A DNA stretch of 6,837 nt from Myxococcota bacterium (GTDB taxonomy: Bacteria; Myxococcota_C; UBA6777), in the NCBI GenBank assembly GCA_963169055.1, contig CAUJFU010000028.1, positions 1-6,837 on the forward strand, in the 5' to 3' direction. The notes beneath the pieces were generated by a model. It did not search any database. It worked only from the letters and a program-made list of their open reading frames with translations, and had not been told where the DNA came from. A program made the translations under genes and the position numbers. Of the stretch, positions 1-5,756 are shown in pieces (within the stretch, counting starts at the first letter, position 1; the number at the start of each line of letters is the position of its first letter).

Positions 1-646
1 CCGCAGAGATCTCAAGCCACTTCGGAACAGACATCCCCGTCGGATTGCCCGACACTGACTCAAACTCCGTAGCGACCGGACCCGGACAGACCTGCGTCAC
101 CACGACGCCCAAATGCTGGACTTCACAACGCAAAGACTCTGTAAAGCTCGTGACGTAATGTTTGGTCCCAACATACGACGCTGCGCCCGCCATAAACGTC
201 AGTCCCGCCGACGAACTGATATTCAAGATCCCGCCTTTTTTGCGTGCGATCATCTTGCCGATCAATCGGTGGGTCAGGTACGTCAGCGACGTCACGTTGA
301 GTTGTATCATCCGTTGCAGCTTGTCCCATCCCGCAAACTCCAAAAGCGAGATATCACCGAAACCTGCGTTGTTTACCAAGATCCCGATCTCTTCGCCTTC
401 ACGCTCCAAACCATCCACCAACGCTTTGACCGCCTCCAGATCCACCAGATCACAAGCCCGCACCACCACGCGCAAGCCCTTGTGCTGGGCTTCTAGCTGC
501 TTTTTCAAATCCAACAATCGGTCTTCTCGGCGCGCCACCAAGATCAACACCCCCACCTCACCCGCCATCTGTTGAGCCAACGCCATCCCAATCCCCGCCG
601 ACGCACCCGTCAAAAGCACCGATTCTCCCTTGATCGATAACCGCAT
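1..646 (-). CDS. Short-chain dehydrogenase/reductase (SDR), C-terminus beyond the left edge
   Basis: Reading leftwards from ATG at 646, an open frame of 215 codons continues off the window. It shows the classical SDR layout. The cofactor motif TGASAGIG is at residues 13-20, NNAG at 92-95, and the catalytic tetrad is Asn117, Ser145 (in NISSSAG), Tyr158 and Lys162 (YVGTK). The motif PGPVATEF follows the active site. Such enzymes are cytosolic NAD(P)(H)-dependent oxidoreductases of alcohols, ketones or acyl chains; the substrate cannot be read here. Arg39-Arg40 after the second strand suggest NADP(H) preference (inference). The start is supported by AAGGAG at 655-660, eight bases upstream, and by an in-frame TGA at 650-652 that rules out a longer protein. 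The family is usually about 240-270 residues, so roughly 30-50 residues are missing. It is transcribed divergently from the FAD oxidoreductase at 991. Confidence 0.95.
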   Translation of the reverse strand, partial: MRLSIKGESVLLTGASAGIGMALAQQMAGEVGVLILVARREDRLLDLKKQLEAQHKGLRVVVRACDLVDLEAVKALVDGLEREGEEIGILVNNAGFGDISLLEFAGWDKLQRMIQLNVTSLTYLTHRLIGKMIARKKGGILNISSSAGLTFMAGAASYVGTKHYVTSFTESLRCEVQHLGVVVTQVCPGPVATEFESVSGNPTGMSVPKWLEISA

Positions 647-694
647 CGCTCACACTCCTTTTTCTTTGCTCATCGTAAAGCTGACTTGTTCGGT

Positions 695-814
695 GGTTTT
701 TGTGGGGTTTCACCCCACACCCCACAAGGGACTGTCGCCCCTTGACCCCGTATTGGCGGAACAAACAGACGTTTTTCAAACCAGCAACGGCTCCGCTTGA
801 ACAGGCGCGAACAC
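695..814 (+). repeat. Structured intergenic repeat, copy A
   Basis: About 120 bp match the reverse complement of 5611-5730. The best-conserved parts are an 18-base exact block AACAGACGTTTTTCAAAC (764-781) and a 30-base block at 702-731 with one difference. It contains a perfect hairpin: TGTGGGGT at 701-708 pairs with ACCCCACA at 712-719 across a 3-base loop. A second ACCCCACA at 719-726 could pair with the same arm instead, so two exclusive folds are possible. A second hairpin pairs CAAGGG (725-730) with CCCTTG (739-744). This looks like a REP- or MITE-type dispersed element. No transposase, terminal inverted repeats or target duplication were seen. Its position between two divergent genes argues against a simple terminator role here. 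Confidence 0.8.
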
Positions 815-838
815 GTCTTTTGCGGCTTTTTTAGCCAT
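776..838 (-). CDS. Possible 20-residue leader peptide or gene-start remnant
   Basis: ATG at 838 opens a frame encoding MAKKAAKDVFAPVQAEPLLV and then TGA. The start is preceded by AGAGGAG (846-852) at a 7-base spacing, which is a strong ribosome-binding site for such a short frame. The stop codon lies in the most conserved block of repeat copy A, and the repeat's hairpins follow directly, then the SDR gene on the same strand. That order (short peptide, alternative hairpins, gene) resembles an attenuator leader, but the peptide shows no run of one regulatory amino acid. Copy B has a 39-base gap-free equivalent ending VFAP..A..L.V-stop, but with an in-frame TAG upstream and no ribosome-binding site. 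It could also be the start of a decayed gene truncated by the repeat. The function is unknown. Confidence 0.3.
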   Translation of the reverse strand: MAKKAAKDVFAPVQAEPLLV

Positions 839-927
839 GGCGCAACTCCTCTGCTTGTTTCTTCTTTGCGCCGTATGTAACCTGCCACCTCGCGGCTTAT
901 GTACAAGCGCCCCCCTTGCAAAGACCG

Positions 928-941
928 TCGCCTTCGGGCGA
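928..941. other. UUCG-tetraloop hairpin upstream of the oxidoreductase
   Basis: TCGCC (928-932) and GGCGA (937-941) enclose TTCG, giving a 5-bp stem with the very stable C(UUCG)G loop on a plus-strand transcript. It sits 49 bases before the oxidoreductase start. No T-run follows, so it is not an intrinsic terminator. If transcription starts upstream of it, it would form a 5' leader structure. Chance occurrence is quite possible for a stem this short. Confidence 0.3.
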
Positions 942-990
942 TCCTCTACGGCACGCTGCTCTCCACCTTACACAACACAGGGAGATATCG

Positions 991-2655
991 ATGGAACCCT
1001 CCGATGAATCGATCACGGACGCTGCGCGACGACGCGCCCAACTCGAACCGCCCGAACAAGCGGATGTGATCCTTGTGGGGGCGGGGATGGCCGGCCTTGT
1101 TGCAGGAGCTTATCTCGCCCAAAGCGGCCTACGCATCGCCTGTTTTGACAGCCATTACACCGCAGGTGGATGTTCTACACAATTCGCTCGCGGCGCACGC
1201 CAATCGCGATTTTACTTTGACGTGGGCATCCATTACCTCGGAGACTGCGGCCCCAACGGACGCATCCCTCGAATCTTGCGCGGCGCAGGCATCGAACAAG
1301 AATTTGTCCCGATGGACCCTGACGGATTCGATATCTTCCATTTTCCCGACTTCACCTTTCGGATGCCTGTCGGCCACGACCGTTTCCGCGAACGCCTCGT
1401 TGAACACTTCCCTCACGAGAGAAAAGGCATCGACCGCTACCTCCGCTTTTTGCGAGAAGTCGATCTTGCCGCCCACGAAATGGCTGCATCACACGGCAAG
1501 ATCAACTTGCGCGTCTTGTGGAGCCTCCTGCGCAACGCTCGCATCCTGCCTTTCCATCAAAACAGCACCATGCGCGAACTGCTTGACTCTTGCACACGCG
1601 ATCCCAAACTTCGCGCCGTACTGCTCGGACAACACGGCGACTACGCTCTCCCGCCTAGCGAAGTCAGCGCCCTCCTGCATGCGGGTCTCTGCAACCATTA
1701 TCTTCATGGGGCCTATTACCCCAAAGGCGGTGGACAGATCATCGCAGACAAACTCGCCCACACCATCGAAGAAAAAGGCGGATCGATCCACCTGCGACGC
1801 GGGATCGCCAAGATCCTCATCCAAGAAGGCCGCGCCATCGGCGTCCAAACCGAAGCCCGCAAAGGTGAAACAAGGATCATTCGCGCCCCCATCGTGATAT
1901 CCGCAGCAGACTACAAGCAAACCATGCTTTCTCTTGTCGGCCCCGAACACCTCCCCAACGGCTGGACGCAACGCATCCAACAAGCCCCCATGGCCGATGC
2001 TTTGTTTTGCACTTTCCTCGGTATCCAAGGCGATCTGCGATCGTTTGGCCTGACCAACGCCAACCATTGGCTCTTTGAAGCCTACGACTTTGACGAAGCC
2101 TACAGCATCCTACGCAAAAGCCCGACGCCTCGCTCACTTGGCGCATACATCACCAGCGCATCCCTCAAAGACCCCGAAACCCCTCACCATGCGCCCCCCG
2201 GACACCAAGCCCTCGAAGTCATGACGATCACTTCGGGATCACCGTCCTTTTGGGGCGTCAAACCAAACGACATCACCGCATGGGATTATCGCCACGATCC
2301 AGCCTACCAAGCCAACAAACAACAGATGGAAGAGGCATTGATCCAACGCCTCGAACAAGCCTTCCCGGGAACCCAAGCCGCCATCGTCTACCGCGAGTCC
2401 TCCACCCCTGTGACGCACACACGCTTTACCCGCGCAAGCGACGGAACAAGCTACGGTCTCGCCGCAACACCCGCTCAATTCATGAACAACCGCCCCGGCT
2501 TTCGCACCCCACTCCAAGGGCTTTATCTTTGCGGTGTATCGACCCGTTCGGGACATGGTATCTTAGGCGCGATGGAATCGGGCCTTGCAGTGGCCCGTTG
2601 TGTGACGAAAGATCACAAACGCCCGCTGTTCGATGCGAATACAAACGCTGCTTGA
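991..2655 (+). CDS. FAD-dependent oxidoreductase, phytoene desaturase / retinol saturase-like
   Basis: This 554-residue protein starts at ATG 991, chosen because AGGGAG (979-984) lies six bases upstream; the frame is open to 916 but that part has no start signal. A Rossmann dinucleotide motif VGAGMAGLVAG spans residues 29-39, with acidic Asp53 at the end of the second strand for FAD ribose binding. AGGCSTQF (58-65) and YPKGGGQ (243-249) follow, and the C-terminal FAD motif LYLCGVSTRSGHGILGAMESG is at about 511-531. This is the arrangement of the phytoene dehydrogenase-related superfamily (COG1233), which includes CrtI-type desaturases, CrtISO-type isomerases and all-trans-retinol 13,14-reductases. 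Expected activity is desaturation, saturation or isomerisation of a hydrophobic polyene or lipid, probably membrane-associated. No carotenoid genes are nearby, so the substrate is open. Its 3' end is partly duplicated downstream. Confidence 0.9.
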   Translation: MEPSDESITDAARRRAQLEPPEQADVILVGAGMAGLVAGAYLAQSGLRIACFDSHYTAGGCSTQFARGARQSRFYFDVGIHYLGDCGPNGRIPRILRGAGIEQEFVPMDPDGFDIFHFPDFTFRMPVGHDRFRERLVEHFPHERKGIDRYLRFLREVDLAAHEMAASHGKINLRVLWSLLRNARILPFHQNSTMRELLDSCTRDPKLRAVLLGQHGDYALPPSEVSALLHAGLCNHYLHGAYYPKGGGQIIADKLAHTIEEKGGSIHLRRGIAKILIQEGRAIGVQTEARKGETRIIRAPIVISAADYKQTMLSLVGPEHLPNGWTQRIQQAPMADALFCTFLGIQGDLRSFGLTNANHWLFEAYDFDEAYSILRKSPTPRSLGAYITSASLKDPETPHHAPPGHQALEVMTITSGSPSFWGVKPNDITAWDYRHDPAYQANKQQMEEALIQRLEQAFPGTQAAIVYRESSTPVTHTRFTRASDGTSYGLAATPAQFMNNRPGFRTPLQGLYLCGVSTRSGHGILGAMESGLAVARCVTKDHKRPLFDANTNAA

Positions 2656-2696
2656 CATCACCACGAACCGAGGCGGATACAAACGACCGCTGTTCG
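2615..2696 (+). repeat. Direct repeat spanning the 3' end of the oxidoreductase gene
   Basis: ACAAACG.CCGCTGTTCG occurs at 2615-2632, inside the last codons of the oxidoreductase, and at 2679-2696, in the intergenic gap, with 17 of 18 bases identical. CGAATAC follows each copy after 3 and 9 bases. A further shared segment, GCT(T)TGACATCA, occurs at 2651-2660 and again just before the modA start at 2748-2758. If read through, the downstream copy would encode KRPLFVAKTN, echoing the real C-terminus KRPLFDANTN. This suggests a partial tandem duplication followed by insertions. Confidence 0.7.
2652..2681 (+). promoter_or_regulatory. Putative promoter of modABC
   Basis: TTGACA at 2652-2657 is a perfect sigma70 -35 hexamer and overlaps the TGA stop of the oxidoreductase. 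After 18 bases, GATACA (2676-2681) is a weak -10 candidate, matching three of six consensus positions. It would place transcription about 70 bases before modA. The second TTGACA at 2750-2755 is too close to the modA start to serve that gene. modABC could instead be read through from the oxidoreductase gene, as the gap is only 102 bases and no terminator is visible. Confidence 0.35.
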
Positions 2697-2699
2697 TGG
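2661..2699. promoter_or_regulatory. Inverted repeat CCACGAAC / GTTCGTGG before modA
   Basis: CCACGAAC (2661-2668) and GTTCGTGG (2692-2699) are perfect 8-base inverted arms with centres 31 bases apart, close to three helical turns. They bracket the candidate -10 box of modABC, the usual place for a repressor operator. The arms do not resemble the ModE site as I know it, so a molybdate response is not shown. They could instead form a transcript hairpin with a 23-base loop. Confidence 0.4.
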
Positions 2700-2757
2700 C
2701 AAAGACGAATACCACTTGGCCTCACCACTCCTTCACCGAAACGGATGCTTTGACATC

Positions 2758-3645
2758 ATGCCAACCACTCCCACGCGTTCGTTCGCCCTTCGGCTTGGGA
2801 CGCTTCTTGCCGTACTTGGCGGAGCTTACGGGCTTTGGCTCACCTCGTCCTCCGTCCACTCACCCAAGACTTTGCTTGTGTATGTGGGCGCTGCTTCCAA
2901 ACCGCCGACAGAAGAGGTGATCCGCCTCTACGAAAAAAAAACGGGCGTCAGAGTGGAAGCGATCTTTGGCGGTTCGGGCTACATCCTCTCGCAGATGAAA
3001 TTGGCGAAGCGCGGTGACGTCTATTTCCCCGGATCATCGGACTACATGGAAAAAGCCAAACGCGAAGGGGATATCGTTCCCGAAACGGAGCAGATCGTGG
3101 TGTATCTTGTTCCTGCGATCAACGTCCGAAAGGGCAACCCCAAGCGCATCCGCAACCTGCGCGACCTGACGCGAGAAGATCTCAAGGTCGCGATCGCCAA
3201 CCCTGAAGGCGTCTGTGTCGGGACTTATGCTGTCGAGATCATCGAACGCCGCTTCACGCCAGACGAAAGAGCGAAGTTCCAAAAAAACGTGATCAACTAC
3301 ACCGAATCTTGCGAAAAAACCGCCACAGCGATATCGCTCAAAATGGCCGATGCGGTGATCGGATGGCGAGTGTTTGAGCATTGGGATCCTGCGCGGATCG
3401 AGACGATCCCGCTTTCCAAAGAAGATATCCCGCGCATCGGTTACATCCCTGTCGCGATCGCAAAGTACACCCAAGACCGCGCAGCCGCCCAAGCCTTTGT
3501 GTCTTTTTTAGTAAGCCCCGAAGGAAGGGCGATCTACGCGAATTATCGCTACTTTGCGACTGCCGAGGCTGCTGCTGCGTGGATCGGTGAAAAAAAGCCT
3601 GTGGGTGGAGAATACTCCGTCCCCGCACATTGGTTAAAAAGGTAA
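2758..3645 (+). CDS. modA: Molybdate/tungstate-type ABC transporter substrate-binding protein
   Basis: This 295-residue binding protein should capture an oxyanion (molybdate or tungstate most likely) in the periplasm and deliver it to ModB. Residues 1-28 form a Sec-type signal with Arg7 and Arg12 followed by a hydrophobic stretch, and there is no lipobox cysteine. ModA-like ligand-pocket segments follow in order: VYVGAASKPP (41-50), GGSG (71-74), GDVYFPGSSDYM (86-97), ANPEGVCVGTYAVE (147-160) and the C-terminal SPEGRAIY (253-260). It is slightly longer than E. coli ModA. ATG 2758 is preferred over TTG 2716, which has no ribosome-binding site and would put charged residues before the signal. 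Even so, the Shine-Dalgarno at 2758 is weak (CGGA, 12 bases away). A run of nine A's (2933-2941) encodes the Lys pair after Glu59. It is first in a tight operon. Related oxyanion binders (sulfate, thiosulfate) cannot be fully excluded. Confidence 0.85.
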   Translation: MPTTPTRSFALRLGTLLAVLGGAYGLWLTSSSVHSPKTLLVYVGAASKPPTEEVIRLYEKKTGVRVEAIFGGSGYILSQMKLAKRGDVYFPGSSDYMEKAKREGDIVPETEQIVVYLVPAINVRKGNPKRIRNLRDLTREDLKVAIANPEGVCVGTYAVEIIERRFTPDERAKFQKNVINYTESCEKTATAISLKMADAVIGWRVFEHWDPARIETIPLSKEDIPRIGYIPVAIAKYTQDRAAAQAFVSFLVSPEGRAIYANYRYFATAEAAAAWIGEKKPVGGEYSVPAHWLKR

Positions 3646-3660
3646 TCTGCGTTGCCATCT
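3480..3660. other. Approximate strand-composition switch point
   Basis: To the left of this zone the plus strand is C- and A-rich; to the right it is G- and T-rich. The change does not follow gene orientation: both minus-strand genes and both ends of the plus-strand block obey position instead. In 60-base blocks counted by eye, 3421-3480 has 13 G and 21 C, 3481-3540 has 17 and 17, and 3541-3600 has 17 and 14. The zone covers the end of modA and the modA-modB junction. No DnaA-box cluster or AT-rich unwinding region was seen here. Confidence 0.5.
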
Positions 3661-4446
3661 ACATTGCGTCGAACCACCATCACGGCAGCGTTTGCCGTGT
3701 TGATCTTGTATGGTGGATTGATCCTTTCGCTAGGCTGGTTTTTGGAAGGGGCGGTGTTCCGGGGGATGTTGTTCTCGGAGCGCAGTCTTTTTGCGATCCG
3801 ACTTTCCCTGATCACAGCGACGATCTCTTCGTGTATGGCGTTGATCATCGCGATCCCTGCGGCCTATGCACTGTCTCGCTATCGTTTTTGGGGTAGCGAA
3901 GCGATCAACACCCTTCTGGAATTTCCGATCATCGTATCCCCTGCGGCCTTGGGCGCGATCTTGTTAATGTTCTTCAGCAGTCCGTTGGGTGAATGGGTTC
4001 AAGCCCACACGGTGCGCTTTGTATTTGGTTTTGCGGGGATCTTGCTTGCGCAGTTTGTCACGGTGTTGGGTGTGGCGGTGCGGCTGCTCAAAGCATCCTT
4101 TGATGAAATCCCTGTCGAGATAGAGGTGATCGCACGAACCTTGGGCGCGACGCCTCGGTACGCCTTTTTTACGGTGGTGCTTCCGTTGGCGCGGCGGGGG
4201 ATCTTGGCGGCATTCGTGCTGTCATGGGCCAAAGCGCTCGGAGAGTTCGGTGCAACGGTGACGCTCGCGGGAACCATGGCGATGCGCACAGAAACGCTCC
4301 CCGTGGCGATCTATCTGCGCCTTGCTTCCGCCGATATCGAAGGAACCGCCGCGCTGATCTTGATCATGGTTGGGATCGGCCTCTGTTCGCTGTATCTTGC
4401 GCGTCGGCTGTTGCAGCGGTCGGTCGATGCAAACAGGATGGGATGA
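3652..4446 (+). CDS. modB: Molybdate/tungstate-type ABC transporter permease
   Basis: This 264-residue inner-membrane protein forms the translocation pathway as a presumed homodimer with two ModC subunits. About six membrane segments are visible, near residues 11-30, 48-72, 87-108, 123-146, 182-200 and 233-252. The cytoplasmic coupling loop (EAA motif) is at about 157-184, with ARTLGATPRYAFFTVVLPLA inside it, and KALGEFGATVTLAG (194-207) is characteristic of the ModB/CysT permease group. The start is a non-ATG codon: TTG 3652 gives the positively charged N-terminus PSTLRR and has AAAAAGG (3636-3642) nine bases upstream, overlapping the modA stop. The next in-frame ATG lies inside the protein near residue 39 and would delete the first membrane span. 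It is 6 bases after modA and directly abuts modC. Confidence 0.9.
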   Translation: MPSTLRRTTITAAFAVLILYGGLILSLGWFLEGAVFRGMLFSERSLFAIRLSLITATISSCMALIIAIPAAYALSRYRFWGSEAINTLLEFPIIVSPAALGAILLMFFSSPLGEWVQAHTVRFVFGFAGILLAQFVTVLGVAVRLLKASFDEIPVEIEVIARTLGATPRYAFFTVVLPLARRGILAAFVLSWAKALGEFGATVTLAGTMAMRTETLPVAIYLRLASADIEGTAALILIMVGIGLCSLYLARRLLQRSVDANRMG

Positions 4447-5541
4447 ATGTTTTCGGTTGAATCGTTGCGTGTTTGTGTGGGTTCGTTTGCTCTCGAAGCG
4501 TTCGATTTGACGGTTTCAAAGGGTGAGTGTCATGTGTTGCTTGGGCCGTCAGGATCGGGGAAAACGACCTTGTTGCGGAGCTTTTTGGGGCTGCTCCCTG
4601 TTCAGAGCGGAACGATCCGCCTGTTGGGGCGTGATATCACGGCGTTTCCGATCGAGTCGCGAGGTTTTGGTTATGTTCCGCAACATCTTGGGCTATTTCC
4701 GCATCTTTGCGTTCGGGACAACATCGCTTACAGCGCCAAAGCACGCAACGTTCCGATCGATTTGTTTCAACCTGTGGTCGATGGGCTTATTGAGGCCACC
4801 GATATCCGAGGATTGTTGGAGCGGATGCCGCACACCTTGTCGGGTGGAGAACGGCAGCGCGTCGGCTTGGTGCGTGCTTTGGCGAGCCAACCGCATCTAT
4901 TGTTGTTGGATGAACCCTTTACAGCGCTGCATGAAAACCTACGCCAAGAGCTTTGGGAACTGATGCGCACATTGCAGCGCAAGCATCAGTTGACGCTGTT
5001 ATTGATTACGCACGATCTACGGGAGGCTTACGCTTTGGCGGACAGCATCACCGTCTTGCTTGGTGGGCGCGTGGTGCAACAAGGCTCGAAAGAAGAAGTG
5101 TTTTCTCGCCCCAAAACACCCGAAGTCGCTCGGTTTCTTGGTGTAGAAAATATCTTACAAGGGCGCATCCTCAAACGGGACGCCCTTGCGTGGCTCGTCG
5201 ATATCGCGGGGATAGAGATCCCCATCACGGCGTACCCTCCGCCATCCAACACTGCGCTTGAGCAAGGCGATGTATGGGTGGTGATCCGCAGCGAAGAGAT
5301 CCTTTTGGCTTCGGCGCAAACGCCCTCTGCAAGCGATACTCCGTTGCGTGGGACGATCCGCTCGATCCATCCGAGCTATCCGCAATGGAAGATCGAGATC
5401 GATGTGGGATTTCGGATATTCGCCTCTGTCACCCGCCATCAAGTCGAAGAGATGGGGCTAAACGTGGGATCGAGTGTGCAGATCGGATGGAAACCACAAA
5501 ACGCACAACTACTGCGATCGCATCAACAGCAAAGCGAGTAA
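4447..5541 (+). CDS. modC: Molybdate/tungstate-type ABC transporter ATP-binding protein
   Basis: This 364-residue cytoplasmic ATPase powers the importer. It has Walker A GPSGSGKT (33-40), Q-loop Gln79 (YVPQ), signature LSGGERQR (131-138), Walker B LLLLDEP (151-157) and switch His189 (LITHD). After about residue 235 there is a C-terminal regulatory part with a TOBE-like domain near 300-358, which in ModC/PotA-type ATPases binds oxyanion or modulates activity. The length fits ModC (about 350). ATG 4447 follows the modB TGA without a gap, with AGGA (4435-4438) eight bases upstream, so translational coupling is likely. One oddity: the D-loop aspartate of the usual SALD motif is histidine (TALH, His162, codon CAT at 4930-4932). 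All other catalytic residues are intact. The spectrum among molybdate, tungstate and sulfate is inferred only from family resemblance. Confidence 0.92.
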   Translation: MFSVESLRVCVGSFALEAFDLTVSKGECHVLLGPSGSGKTTLLRSFLGLLPVQSGTIRLLGRDITAFPIESRGFGYVPQHLGLFPHLCVRDNIAYSAKARNVPIDLFQPVVDGLIEATDIRGLLERMPHTLSGGERQRVGLVRALASQPHLLLLDEPFTALHENLRQELWELMRTLQRKHQLTLLLITHDLREAYALADSITVLLGGRVVQQGSKEEVFSRPKTPEVARFLGVENILQGRILKRDALAWLVDIAGIEIPITAYPPPSNTALEQGDVWVVIRSEEILLASAQTPSASDTPLRGTIRSIHPSYPQWKIEIDVGFRIFASVTRHQVEEMGLNVGSSVQIGWKPQNAQLLRSHQQQSE

Positions 5542-5599
5542 GGCCCCCCTCATCCCGAACCCTTCAAAGACGGTGGGTCTATCCAACAAAAAAAATAGC

Positions 5600-5680
5600 A
5601 AAAAAACCCCGTGTTCGCGCCACGTCGAGCGGCAGGGCTGTTCGTTTGAAAAACGTCTGTTCGCTCCGTCAAACACGGGG
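5600..5680 (-). terminator. Probable intrinsic terminator for the clp gene, inside repeat copy B
   Basis: On the minus strand, CCCCGTGTT (5680 to 5672) and AACACGGGG (5615 to 5607) are perfect 9-base complementary arms, and the second arm is followed at once by seven T's (5606 to 5600), then GCTA and eight more T's. The 56 bases between the arms contain a smaller hairpin, CGTTT/AAACG with loop TTC. The T-run and strong closing stem suit Rho-independent termination about 80-155 bases after the clp stop, but the long enclosed region is unusual. Copy A does not preserve these arms well. Confidence 0.45.
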
Positions 5681-5730
5681 TCAAGGGAGCCGCGCTCCCT
5701 TGTGGGGTGTGGGGTAAAACCCCACAAACC
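5611..5730 (-). repeat. Structured intergenic repeat, copy B (inverted relative to copy A)
   Basis: This copy matches 695-814 when read on the minus strand and lies between the convergent ends of modC and the clp gene. The exact 18-base block is at 5644-5661. Its hairpins are stronger than those of copy A: CAAGGGAGC (5682-5690) pairs with GCTCCCTTG (5694-5702) in a 9-bp stem, and TGTGGGGT (5708-5715) pairs with ACCCCACA (5719-5726) in the same 8-bp, 3-base-loop hairpin as copy A. The loops differ between copies (TTC versus TTT on the equivalent strand) while the 8-bp stem is kept. Together with copy A it brackets a 4.8-kb segment carrying the oxidoreductase and modABC. Confidence 0.8.
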
Positions 5731-5756
5731 ATCGAACCACGCGGCTGTTGTGCGGA

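Larger units (their letters stand above)
647..990. other. Divergent intergenic region, 344 bp
   Basis: This gap separates the divergent SDR and oxidoreductase genes and should hold both promoters. I could not identify a convincing -35/-10 pair for either gene. It contains the ribosome-binding site of the SDR gene (655-660), structured repeat copy A (695-814), a possible micro-ORF on the minus strand (776-838), a small GGCT/AGCC hairpin with a T loop (824-836), a UUCG-type hairpin (928-941) and the ribosome-binding site of the oxidoreductase (AGGGAG, 979-984). On the minus strand, TACGAT at about 672-677 is a weak -10 candidate for the SDR gene but lacks a matching -35. Confidence 0.7.

Noticed and set aside
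162-575. Plus-strand open frame of 137 codons
   Set aside because: It is antisense to the SDR coding region, whose catalytic motifs are intact; no ribosome-binding site and no recognisable domain.
897-905. TTATGTACA as a DnaA box
   Set aside because: Two mismatches to the consensus, a single site, far from the skew switch and no AT-rich unwinding region nearby.
670-921. Minus-strand open frame of 83 codons through repeat copy A
   Set aside because: No ribosome-binding site, low-complexity basic product, and its conserved part is explained by the DNA repeat. The 20-codon frame at 776-838 in another frame has a much better start.
916-990. Extended N-terminus of the FAD oxidoreductase
   Set aside because: The upstream extension lacks a start signal, whereas ATG 991 has AGGGAG six bases before it and places the FAD motif at a normal distance from the N-terminus.
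1489-2067. Minus-strand open frame of 192 codons
   Set aside because: It lies entirely antisense within the oxidoreductase gene; its openness follows from the codon composition of that gene.
2716-2757. Upstream TTG start for modA
   Set aside because: No Shine-Dalgarno sequence before 2716, and the longer N-terminus would bury the signal peptide; ATG 2758 is the better choice.
5682-5726. Canonical intrinsic terminator for modC on the plus strand
   Set aside because: Two good hairpins exist there, but neither is followed by a T-run on the plus strand.
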